NCBI RefSeq assembly: GCF_001005295.1
Contig: NZ_LBMK01000002.1
Span: 1,855,963-1,919,962, forward strand
Direction of reading: 5' to 3'
Length of the DNA stretch: 64,000 nucleotides
Source of the DNA: Streptomyces yangpuensis
GTDB taxonomy: Bacteria > Actinomycetota > Actinomycetes > Streptomycetales > Streptomycetaceae
Part shown: positions 15,844 to 23,403 of the stretch, piece after piece
Layout: each line of letters opens with the position of its first letter
Position numbering within the stretch: position 1 is the first letter of the stretch
The notes under the pieces: model-generated
Databases searched by the model: none
Told to the model about the DNA's origin: nothing
The model's input: only the letters and a program-made list of their open reading frames with translations
Translations under genes and position numbers: made by a program

Positions 15844-16003
15844 GGCGCATCTCCCAGTGGGCTGACAGGTGACTCTCCGAGCCGCGTGCATGCAGGTCGC
15901 CCCGCGGGGCGGCACGCCGATCGCGCAGCGCTCACCTCGACGGTAAAGGAGCCCGCCCCGCAACGACAGGCAGGCAGGGCCCTGGGCGACCGAGATCGTA
16001 CGG

Positions 16004-16215
16004 ACTGTCCGAGACGGCCGACATGGGGGCCGCCGACGGCACGCCGATCGCGGGTGATGGCGTACAGCACCCGATAGCGGCCGACGTGGATCCGGCACAG
16101 CCCCGGGCCGTGGATGGCGGCACCCCGCGGGCGGGGGTCGCCGGACAGGAGCCCGACGGCGTACAGCAGCTGCCGAAGGCCGCCCGGGTCGTCCACGAGG
16201 TGCCGGGCCGCCCCG
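16004..16215 (-). pseudogene. Vestige of a RelE/ParE-type toxin gene
   Basis: The leftward frame reads ARHLVDDPGGLRQLLYAVG, LLSGDPRPRGAAIHG and RIHVGRYRVLYAI, then HVGRLGQS. This is the order of the RelE/ParE toxin fold (helix pair, GDPRP loop, RVGxYRVxY strand, HVGR). The first strand and normal start are missing and the frame runs on without a proper end. The matching antitoxin gene is not seen. I regard it as a decayed toxin remnant wedged between the PP2C and dhaK genes. Confidence 0.6.
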
Positions 16216-16227
16216 TGAACGGCGGCA

Positions 16228-17481
16228 TCACGCGCCGGCGGGCCGCCCGCTGGGCGGGGTGTCCGAGGCGGTCCAGGAGGCCGGGGTGGCCGAGGTGTGC
16301 GGGTGCCATTCGGCCAAGAGGATGGTGGCGTCGTCGCGCAGGCGGTGTTCCTGGTGGGCGAGGAGCTTCTGGACGAGCCGCCGCAGGGCCTCCGCGCCGC
16401 TGTGCCCGGACGCGAGTGAGCGGATCACGGTGTCGGTGAGACGGTCCTCGCCGTAGAGGTCGCCGTCGGGGGAGCGGGCTTCGGTCACCCCGTCGCTGTG
16501 GATCAGGACGCGGTCGCCGGGCTGGAGCCGGACATGGTGCCGAGCGGGAGGTTCCTGGTCGTGGAACCCGAGGCCGAGGGGGAGTTGGGCGTCCCGTTCG
16601 AGTGCCCGGGGGAGGACATGGCCGTCGCGGATGAGCAGCGGTGGCGGGTGGCCGCAATTGATCCAGCTGAAGTCGCCGTTGTGGGTGTCGAGTTCGGCGA
16701 CGACCCCGGTCATGAGCCGGTCGGGGATCCACCGGGCCAGGGTGCGGTCGATGGTGGTGGCGATGTCGGGGAGGGTGCCGCCGGAACGACGCGTGGCGCG
16801 GCAGGCCGCGACGGCGGCGGCGCTCGCTCCGCCGGAGGCCAGGTCGTGACCCATCGCGTCGAGCATCGTCACGTGCAGGACGCCGTCGATGAAGGTGTGG
16901 TCGAAGGCGTCGCCGCCGATGTCGTAGGCCGGCTCCAGCATCGCCGCCGAGGTCGCCTCGGTGGTGCCGATGGTCCGCGGTGGCAGGAACGCCCACAGCA
17001 GTTCGGCCTGGAGACTCATCGGGCGTGTCCGTTGATGGCGGACGAGGAGGTCGTTGTGGGATGACTGGGACACCACCAGCAGCGTGGCCAGACTCGCCAG
17101 CGCCCGGCCCGCCTCCATCCGGTCGGCGGCCGGGCCGGAGACCGAGGCCTGCATGACGCCGACCCGTTCGATGCCGTCGATCATCGGGAACCAGGCGGTG
17201 CCCCGGTCACTGCTGAGATGGACCCGCTGGGTGCGGTAGGCCAGCCCGGCCAGGGAACCCTCGATGTCGAGAGCGGCCGGTACCTGCGGGCCCTGGGGCT
17301 GAGGGAGAAGGTTGAGCCGGCCCTGCTGGATGTCGGCGAGGAACAGCCGGGCCGAACCGATCCCCAGCCGGCCGGCGGCCTCATCGATCAGTGCCGCGAG
17401 GTCCAGTGCCGACGCCTCGTGAGAGCGCTCGAGAACCCACGCCAGGACCGGGCCCAACCCCTCGCCGTCTCCCGCGCTCAC
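16228..17481 (-). CDS. PP2C-type SpoIIE protein phosphatase
   Basis: 417 residues. The N-terminal part (about 1-160) is a GAF-like sensor region (LDLAALIDEAAGRLGIGSARLFLAD). The C-terminal SpoIIE/PP2C domain shows the metal-binding motifs YDIGGDAFDHTFID and MLDAMGHDLASG, then NCGHPPPLL, LIHSDGVTEAR and the closing DDATILLAEW. Such phosphatases act on anti-anti-sigma (STAS) proteins in partner switching. I start at the GTG preceded by GGAAGG; a longer in-frame start is possible. It is the first of three such phosphatases in this window; no STAS or RsbW kinase gene is adjacent. Confidence 0.9.
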   Translation of the reverse strand: MSAGDGEGLGPVLAWVLERSHEASALDLAALIDEAAGRLGIGSARLFLADIQQGRLNLLPQPQGPQVPAALDIEGSLAGLAYRTQRVHLSSDRGTAWFPMIDGIERVGVMQASVSGPAADRMEAGRALASLATLLVVSQSSHNDLLVRHQRTRPMSLQAELLWAFLPPRTIGTTEATSAAMLEPAYDIGGDAFDHTFIDGVLHVTMLDAMGHDLASGGASAAAVAACRATRRSGGTLPDIATTIDRTLARWIPDRLMTGVVAELDTHNGDFSWINCGHPPPLLIRDGHVLPRALERDAQLPLGLGFHDQEPPARHHVRLQPGDRVLIHSDGVTEARSPDGDLYGEDRLTDTVIRSLASGHSGAEALRRLVQKLLAHQEHRLRDDATILLAEWHPHTSATPASWTASDTPPSGRPAGA

Positions 17482-17716
17482 CAGGAACGCCCTTCCCCAT
17501 CGCACTCCATCGGATGCTTCTCCTCGAGACGGGAACCCATGGAGCCATCTTGACCAAGGAATCCCGCGTCGGCCCGGTCGACACGGCGCCGGCCGGCCGC
17601 GCCGCGGCATCGGAAGGTGACGAGCAACCCCGCCGGGCGGCGAACCGACGCGTCAACCTCATCACCCCGCCGGCCCCTGCGGAACCCGCCCCCTCATGGG
17701 CGTGAGTCCGTGAGGG

Positions 17717-18058
17717 TCAGGTGGGGCGATGCCAGCGTTCTGCCTCGCGGGTACGGCGCCTGATCACCTGGAGGTCGATCAGGGCGAGTACCACCAGGGC
17801 GAAGCAGATCGCGGCGAGGACGACGTACACGGTGCGGGGCGGAGCGGCCCCGGCGGTGGTCTGTGAAGCGAGGTACGCCAGGAGGGCGCTGCCGGCGGCG
17901 AACACGGGGATCGCCCACAGGGACAGGACGCGACGCAGGCGCAGGTCGCTGCGGGCCCACTGGGCTTCCGAACCGTCGTGCCGCCACCGTGCGGCCGCCT
18001 GCCGCGCGTGCCGGTCGGCGGCGCGCAGACCGGCTTGTCTGCGTGCGGAGAAGCCCAT
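17717..18058 (-). CDS. DUF6343-like small membrane protein
   Basis: 113 residues. An Arg/Ala-rich N-terminal helix leads to the DUF6343-like block SDLRLRRVLSLWAIPVFAAGSALL and a second transmembrane helix (VYVVLAAICFALVVLALIDLQ), ending in a basic tail. Start chosen by AGGTGAGG directly upstream of the inner ATG; an ATG six codons earlier is possible. Function unknown. It lies 235 bp downstream of the PP2C start on the same strand, so it has its own promoter region at 18059-18283, shared with the divergent dehydrogenase gene. Confidence 0.7.
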   Translation of the reverse strand: MGFSARRQAGLRAADRHARQAAARWRHDGSEAQWARSDLRLRRVLSLWAIPVFAAGSALLAYLASQTTAGAAPPRTVYVVLAAICFALVVLALIDLQVIRRRTREAERWHRPT

Positions 18059-18283
18059 GCCCTCACCTCGTTTCATGCCGGCCGGTGGTCCGGCTCGTCA
18101 CGTTCCTCGGGATCCCGGCGTTCCAGCGGGCGAAGCCATATCCGGCGACTGCCCAGAAAACCCGCCCGGATGCCCTGAGGGCATTGCGGGACATTCCGGT
18201 TCACCGGCGTGGCAGGGGGCACGCGCACCAGGGGGGCCACACACCGAGCACCACACTGCGCAGCACACTCCGCAGGAGGCGTC

Positions 18284-19468
18284 ATGAAGGCACTCACATG
18301 GCACGGCAAGCGGGATGTCCGCTTCGAATCAGTTCCCGATCCCGGGCTCCGCGACCGCGACGACGTGATCGTGAAGATCACGACCACCGGCCTGTGCGGT
18401 TCGGACCTGCACCTCTACGAGGTCCTGGGGGCGTTCATCGACCCCGGCGACATCCTCGGGCACGAGCCCATGGGCATCGTCCAGGAGGCGGGACCGGAGG
18501 TCGGCTCGCTGAAGCCGGGGGACAGGGTGGTGATCCCGTTCAACGTCTCGTGCGGCACCTGTTTCATGTGCGAACGGGGCCTGCAGTCCCAGTGCGAGAC
18601 CACACAGGTGCGCGAGCACGGGACGGGCGCCTCGCTCTTCGGGTACACGAAGCTCTACGGACAGGTACCCGGCGGCCAGGCCGAGTACCTGCGGGTCCCC
18701 TTCGGCAACCACCTGCCCATCCGAGTGCCCGACGGACCGTCCGACGAACGGTTCGTCTACCTGTCCGATGTGCTGCCGACGGCCTGGCAGGCGGTCGAGT
18801 ACGCCGCCGTCCCGCAGGGCGGCAGCGTCGCCGTACTGGGCCTGGGCCCCATCGGGGACATGAGCTGCCGCATCGCCGCCCACCACGGTGCCGGCACGGT
18901 CATCGGTATCGACCTCGTTCCCGAGCGGCTCGAGCGGGCCCGCCGCCGCGGCTACCACGCCCTGGACCTCCTGGAACGGGGCGAGGGCCTCACGGATGCC
19001 GTCCGTGAACTCACCAGCGGGCGCGGCCCGGACGCCGTCATCGACGCGGTCGGGATGGAGGCCCACGGCAGTCGTGTCGCAGCCGCCGCGCAGAAGATGA
19101 CCACGTTCCTGCCGGATGCCGTGGCCGCGGCCCTGATGAAGCGCGCGGGCGTCGACCGGCTGTCCGCCCTGTACACCGCCATTGACCTCGTCCGCCGCGG
19201 CGGGACCGTTTCGGTGTCCGGGGTGTACGGGGGCGCGGCCGATCCGCTGCCCCTGCTGACCGTCTTCGACAAGCAGCTCACCCTGCGTATGGGCCAGGCC
19301 AACGTCTGGCGCTGGGTCGGCGACATCCTTCCCCTGCTCACCGACGGGGACCCCCTCGGCGTCGACGACTTCGCCACGCACCTGTTGCCGCTGCAGGAGG
19401 CCCCGGGCGCGTACGAGATGTTCCAGGAGAAGCGGGACGGCGCCGTGAAGGTGCTCTTCACACCGTGA
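18284..19468 (+). CDS. Zinc-dependent alcohol dehydrogenase (formaldehyde-dehydrogenase-like)
   Basis: 394 residues, medium-chain dehydrogenase. Catalytic zinc ligands are in TGLCGSDLHLYE (Cys about 37) and GHEPMG (His about 62, Glu 63); the structural zinc lobe is CGTCFMCERGLQSQC, four Cys. The NAD fold is VAVLGLGPIGDMSCRIAAHHGA, followed by GIDLVPERLERAR with an Asp that favours NAD(H). The DAVIDAVGMEAHG block and a longer mid-section are typical of the formaldehyde/glutathione-type ADH subgroup. CAGGAGG gives a good start signal. A strong hairpin terminator follows 32 bp after the stop. Confidence 0.9.
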   Translation: MKALTWHGKRDVRFESVPDPGLRDRDDVIVKITTTGLCGSDLHLYEVLGAFIDPGDILGHEPMGIVQEAGPEVGSLKPGDRVVIPFNVSCGTCFMCERGLQSQCETTQVREHGTGASLFGYTKLYGQVPGGQAEYLRVPFGNHLPIRVPDGPSDERFVYLSDVLPTAWQAVEYAAVPQGGSVAVLGLGPIGDMSCRIAAHHGAGTVIGIDLVPERLERARRRGYHALDLLERGEGLTDAVRELTSGRGPDAVIDAVGMEAHGSRVAAAAQKMTTFLPDAVAAALMKRAGVDRLSALYTAIDLVRRGGTVSVSGVYGGAADPLPLLTVFDKQLTLRMGQANVWRWVGDILPLLTDGDPLGVDDFATHLLPLQEAPGAYEMFQEKRDGAVKVLFTP

Positions 19469-19500
19469 CAGGGACGACTGCCAGAGGACGTGCCGGCGCA

Positions 19501-19536
19501 TGCTTTCGGCCCCGGGAACTCCCGGGGCCGAAAGCA
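19501..19536 (+). terminator. Strong hairpin after the alcohol dehydrogenase gene
   Basis: Perfect 16-bp stem, left arm TGCTTTCGGCCCCGGG, loop AACT, right arm the exact complement. It starts 32 bp after the stop codon of the dehydrogenase gene. Confidence 0.85.
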
Positions 19537-19659
19537 CTCGCCGGGCCGAAGCCGGCCGGAGCGATCCGCAGTCAGGAGGACATGGCCTCCAGGAGTTCGC
19601 CGACCTGCGGGTCGGGGAGCGAGCGGGCCACGTTCCCCGACGCGGCCCGTGATACTGGT

Positions 19660-19681
19660 CAGCCCCGCCGGAGCGGGGCTG
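19660..19681. terminator. Second hairpin in the 19.5-19.8 kb gap
   Basis: CAGCCCCGC, loop CGGA, then GCGGGGCTG: a perfect 9-bp stem. No gene ends directly before it on either strand. The leftward frame beside it (ARSLPDPQVGELLEAMSS, stop near 19577) looks like the C-terminal scrap of a lost gene. Confidence 0.5.
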
Positions 19682-19730
19682 CGCCGTACGTCTGCCCGCT
19701 GCCGGGAAGCCCACACCTGGCCTCGCACAG

Positions 19731-19767
19731 CGATCGGTTCCTCCCTCGCCGAGGGAGGAACCGATCG
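19731..19767 (-). terminator. Very long perfect hairpin downstream of the GlsB gene
   Basis: Left arm CGATCGGTTCCTCCCTCG (18 bp), one base, then its exact complement. It lies 56 bp after the stop of the leftward GlsB gene and probably terminates it. Confidence 0.8.
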
Positions 19768-19822
19768 CAGTGGGCCGTGCGGCCCGTAACCCTGGCGCGT
19801 GGCCGTGGCGCGTGGCCGGGGG

Positions 19823-20101
19823 TCACGCGTGCCGGTGCGAGCGCCGGTTCCCGATCACCAGCCGGTAGAGGGCCAGCAGGATGACCGAGCCGACGATGGC
19901 GGCGATCCAGGTGGAGAGGTCGAAGAAGCCGTCGATGGAGTCGACGCCGAAGATGACCTTCCCGAGCCAGCCGCCGAGCAGGCCACCGGCGATCCCGATG
20001 AGCGTCGTGACGATGATCCCGCCCGGGTCCCTGCCCGGCATCAGTGCCTTGGCCACGAGTCCTGCCAGCAGGCCGATGAGGATCCAAGCGATGATGCCCA
20101 T
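19823..20101 (-). CDS. GlsB/YeaQ/YmgE family stress membrane protein
   Basis: 92 residues with three transmembrane helices: MGIIAWILIGLLAGLVAKALMPG, TTLIGIAGGLLGGWLGKVIFG and WIAAIVGSVILLALYRLVIG. The G-x-x-A-x-x-L-M-P-G-x-D-P-G-G and GGLLGGWLG motifs define this family of small stress-induced membrane proteins (also called transglycosylase-associated proteins). GGGAG precedes the ATG. It is a single-gene unit ending in a long hairpin; divergent from an isochorismatase-like hydrolase gene. Confidence 0.92.
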   Translation of the reverse strand: MGIIAWILIGLLAGLVAKALMPGRDPGGIIVTTLIGIAGGLLGGWLGKVIFGVDSIDGFFDLSTWIAAIVGSVILLALYRLVIGNRRSHRHA

Positions 20102-20248
20102 GTGCGTCTCCCGCCGTGGTGCTGTGTCAGGTAACTGTCACGTCGCTTGTGCACGCTGCGCGCGATCTCAAACTCCGGTGGCCGCCGGCTCCGGATGGCA
20201 GAGACTGGGGAGACCGGACGGAGAACGAGACGAGAGGCGGCGGCTCCG

Positions 20249-20791
20249 ATGTCCCAAACGGTGCTGATCGTGATCGACATGCTCAACACCTACGAGCACG
20301 AGGACGCCGAAGCCCTGGTCCCGTCCGTCCGCCGGGCGCTGCCCGGCATCACGGCCCTGCTCGAACACGCCCGCGCCGGCGAGTCCCCCGTCGTCTACGT
20401 GAACGACAACTTCGGGGAATGGCGCTCCCACCACGGCGAAATCCTGGAGGCGGCTCTCGCAGGCCGCCACAAGAGCCTGGTGGAGCCGATCGCCCCCGAC
20501 GAGAGTTCACTCTTCGTGGTCAAGGCGCGCCACTCGATCTTCTTCGAAACCCCCCTGTCCTACCTGCTCGGTCAACTCGGGGCGGAGCGCCTGGTCCTGT
20601 GCGGACAGGTGACCGAGCAGTGCGTGCTGTATTCGGCGCTGGACGCCCACATCCGGCACTTCGACGTCGTCGTGCCGGACGACGCGGTGGCCCACATCGA
20701 CGCCGAGCTGGCCGAGGCGGCCCTGCAGTTGATGAGGCGCAACATGTCCGCCGACGTCTGCAGGGTGCAAAACGTCGAGTTCGACGGCTGA
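20249..20791 (+). CDS. Isochorismatase-like cysteine hydrolase
   Basis: 180 residues. The catalytic triad of the family is visible: Asp10 in VIDMLN, Lys92 in VVKARHS and Cys125 in VTEQCVLYSALDA. The family hydrolyses small amides or vinyl ethers such as nicotinamide, N-carbamoylsarcosine and isochorismate; the exact substrate here cannot be assigned. The sequence FFETPLSYLLGQLGAERLVLCG is the usual strand before the active Cys. It diverges from the GlsB gene, sharing a 147-bp upstream region. Confidence 0.88.
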   Translation: MSQTVLIVIDMLNTYEHEDAEALVPSVRRALPGITALLEHARAGESPVVYVNDNFGEWRSHHGEILEAALAGRHKSLVEPIAPDESSLFVVKARHSIFFETPLSYLLGQLGAERLVLCGQVTEQCVLYSALDAHIRHFDVVVPDDAVAHIDAELAEAALQLMRRNMSADVCRVQNVEFDG

Positions 20792-20970
20792 CCTGGGCGG
20801 TCCTCGCCCGGCCGGGACGGGGTCGCGACGCCGCCTGCCTCCGGCGCGACGGCCGGCCGCCGCCGGGCGGCTCCGCATGATCCTCCGGGAGCGGGGAAGA
20901 CGCCCCGGGCACGCGTGAGGCGCGCGAGGGGCCGGTACGAGAGCCGGCTCACGAGCCCGAGAGGTGGAGC

Positions 20971-21168
20971 ATGACCTCCAAACGAGCGGGCACCGGCCCG
21001 ACGGACACCACCGCCGGCACCGGCGACCGGGCAACCCCGTGGGGCGACTTCCGGCGGGTGCTCGACCAGATGCGCGGACTACTGGACGGCGTTCACCCGG
21101 ACGACGGATCCGAAGCCCCGGAAACGGCGCCCCGCGGTGCCGCCGTGGCCGGCGGCGGCCTGCGGTGA
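20971..21168 (+). CDS. Small hydrophilic protein, possibly prematurely stopped
   Basis: 65 residues starting behind AGGTGGAG, a good ribosome site. The middle reads WGDFRRVLDQMRGLLDGVH, an amphipathic helix. The TGA at 21166 is followed in the same frame by 63 more codons (21169-21360) that look fully coding (APVLFFGTGLPADRWHG, then EERVELRALTLGICALTRFL). Either a longer 130-residue gene has acquired a stop, or a second gene starts at the GTG at 21196. No family recognised. Confidence 0.5.
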   Translation: MTSKRAGTGPTDTTAGTGDRATPWGDFRRVLDQMRGLLDGVHPDDGSEAPETAPRGAAVAGGGLR

Positions 21169-21548
21169 CAGCGCGCCCGGGCCGGCGACGCGCCCGTGCT
21201 CTTCTTCGGGACGGGTCTGCCCGCCGACCGGTGGCACGGCGCCGAGGAGCGCGTGGAGCTCCGCGCCCTCACACTGGGAATCTGTGCACTGACCCGGTTC
21301 CTCGATGAACTGGATGCCCGCCCGAGGAGGGTGCGGCGGTGCCGCCCGCGCGCCGAGTAGGCAGGGGGCCGCTTGAAAGGCCCAGGTGCGGGCAGGCGTG
21401 AAACATGTCGATCGCCCGTTCGAGCCGGCTCGCACGCGCCGGCCGAACCGGCACAGGAGTGCAGAAGCATGGTGTACGCGACCTGGCCTACCGGCAGGAG
21501 TGAGGTATCCCGGGCGTCCCGAGGCGCCGAGGCACGCGGAGGTGCCTC
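21169..21548 (+). other. Coding-like extension and upstream region of the amidotransferase gene
   Basis: 21169-21360 continues the preceding frame after its TGA and ends in TAG; it has protein-like composition (see neighbour). 21361-21548 shows no gene and should hold the promoter of the amidotransferase gene, whose ATG follows a GGAGG at about 21538. Confidence 0.4.
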
Positions 21549-23330
21549 ATGTGCGGCCTGAGTGGCGAGGTGCGTTTCGACGGCAGGCGCCCCGATGTCG
21601 CCGTCGTCGAACGCATGACCGATGTCATGGAGCCGCGGGGTCCCGATGGCAGAGGGATCTGGTCCCAGGCGGCGGTCGCCCTGGGTCACCGGCGCCTGCA
21701 GATCATCGATCTGTCGGAGCGTGGCGCCCAGCCCATGGTCGACGCCCAGCTCGGCCTCACGGTGGTCTTCAACGGCTGCATCTACAACCACCGCGAGCTG
21801 CGCGCCCGCCTAGAGAGGCTCGGGTACCGCTTCTTCTCCGACTCCGACACCGAGGTCGTCGTCAAGGCGTACGCGGAATGGGGACGGGAATGCGTGGAAT
21901 TCTTCGTCGGCATGTTCGCCTTCGCCGTCGCCGAGCACCGCTCGGGGCGGGTCGTCCTGGGCCGCGACCGGCTGGGAATCAAGCCGCTCTACGTCACCGA
22001 GGACTGCGACCGCCTCCGCTTCGCCTCCTCGCTGCCGGCCCTGCTGGCGGCCGGGGGAGTGGACACCTCCATCGACCCGGCGGCCCTTCACCAGTACCTG
22101 AGCTGGCACGGCACGGTGGTCGCACCCCGCACGGTACTGACGGGCGTACGGAAGGTTCCGCCGGCGACCGTCAGGGTCGTCGAACCCGACGGCACCCGCC
22201 ACGACCACTGCTACTGGCAGCCCGCGTACACCCGGCACTCCGAGCTCGGCGACGACCCCGTGGCCTGGCGGGAGGCCGTGCACGACGCGCTGAGGACCGC
22301 CGTGAGGCGTCGTACGGTCGCGGACGTCCCCGTGGGGGTGCTCCTGTCCGGCGGTCTGGACTCCAGCCTGATGGTGGCGATGCTCGCCGAGGAGGGTTTC
22401 GAGGACATCCCGACCTTCGCGATGGGCTTCGAGGAGGAGAACGGTGAGGACGGCGACGAGTTCGTGTACTCGGACCTGGTCGCGCGCCGGTTCTCGACCG
22501 CCCACCAGAAGTTCATGATCCCGTCCGACCGGCTTCCCGCAGCGCTGGAGGCCGCCATCGGCGCCATGAGCGAGCCGATGGTCAGCCACGACGCCGTGGC
22601 CTTCCACATGCTGTCCGAACAGGTCTCGAAGGAGGTCAAGGTCGTGCTGTGCGGCCAGGGCGCGGACGAGGTGTTCGCCGGCTACCACTGGTATCCGCAG
22701 ATTGCCTCGGCCTGCCGGGCGGGGGCGGACGACGCCTACGCCCGCGCGTACTTCGACCGGACGCACGCCGACCTCACCGCCATGATCCACCCGGACCTCG
22801 CGGCCGGCCACGACGCCTCGATGGACTTCGTCCGGAGCCACATGGCCACCCCGGGGGCCGCCACCGCTCTCGACGCCGCCCTGCGCATGGACGTCCACGC
22901 ACTCATGCCGGACGACCCCGTCAAGCGGGTCGACAACATGACCATGGCCTGGGGCCTGGAGGCACGGGTGCCCTTCCTGGACCAGGACCTCGTCGAGCTG
23001 GCAGCCGCCTGTCCGCCGGGACTGAAGCTCGCGGACGGCGGCAAGGCCGTGCTCAAGCAGGTCGGGCGCACCGTACTGCCCCGGCAGGTCGTCGACCGCC
23101 CCAAGGGCTACTTCCCCGTCCCGGCCGTGCGCCACATGGCCGAGCCCGTGCTGGCGCGGGTGCGGGACGCCCTCACGGCCCCGGAAGCACGCCGCCGCGG
23201 GATCTTCGACGCCCAGGTCGTCGGCGAACTGCTCGCGCAGCCCAACCGCCACCGCGCACGGCGCGGGGCCAACACCTTGTGGCAGGTGGCGACGCTGGAG
23301 ATCTGGCTTCAGGCGCACGGCATCCGATGA
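21549..23330 (+). CDS. Class II amidotransferase of the N-acetylglutaminylglutamine amide (NAGGN) type
   Basis: 593 residues. The N-terminal glutaminase starts with the catalytic Cys2 (MCGLSGEVRFDG) and continues with MEPRGPDGRGIW, LGHRRLQIIDLS and FNGCIYNHRELR. The C-terminal asparagine-synthase ATP-pyrophosphatase domain has SGGLDSS (267-273), GQGADEVFAGY and RVDNMTMAWGLEARVPFLDQDLVELA. FNGCIYN and the QYLSWHG block are characteristic of the amidotransferase that converts N-acetylglutaminylglutamine to its amide, an osmolyte, rather than ordinary AsnB. The usual partner, a GNAT/ATP-grasp synthetase, is absent; an S9 peptidase follows 73 bp later. Ordinary asparagine synthetase is the alternative. 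Confidence 0.85.
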   Translation: MCGLSGEVRFDGRRPDVAVVERMTDVMEPRGPDGRGIWSQAAVALGHRRLQIIDLSERGAQPMVDAQLGLTVVFNGCIYNHRELRARLERLGYRFFSDSDTEVVVKAYAEWGRECVEFFVGMFAFAVAEHRSGRVVLGRDRLGIKPLYVTEDCDRLRFASSLPALLAAGGVDTSIDPAALHQYLSWHGTVVAPRTVLTGVRKVPPATVRVVEPDGTRHDHCYWQPAYTRHSELGDDPVAWREAVHDALRTAVRRRTVADVPVGVLLSGGLDSSLMVAMLAEEGFEDIPTFAMGFEEENGEDGDEFVYSDLVARRFSTAHQKFMIPSDRLPAALEAAIGAMSEPMVSHDAVAFHMLSEQVSKEVKVVLCGQGADEVFAGYHWYPQIASACRAGADDAYARAYFDRTHADLTAMIHPDLAAGHDASMDFVRSHMATPGAATALDAALRMDVHALMPDDPVKRVDNMTMAWGLEARVPFLDQDLVELAAACPPGLKLADGGKAVLKQVGRTVLPRQVVDRPKGYFPVPAVRHMAEPVLARVRDALTAPEARRRGIFDAQVVGELLAQPNRHRARRGANTLWQVATLEIWLQAHGIR

Positions 23331-23403
23331 CGTGACCACCCGGTGACGTGACGGGACCGAGTGGTGGGAACACTCAGGAAGCGGAAGCCTGGGAGAGGTG
23401 GCC

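Noticed and set aside
14897..16098. Longer start for DhaK (adding about 85 residues)
   Set aside because: The upstream codons give Arg/Pro-rich sequence unlike DhaK; the GTG at 15843 has GGGAG at the right distance and begins with KMLINSP, the usual N-terminus.
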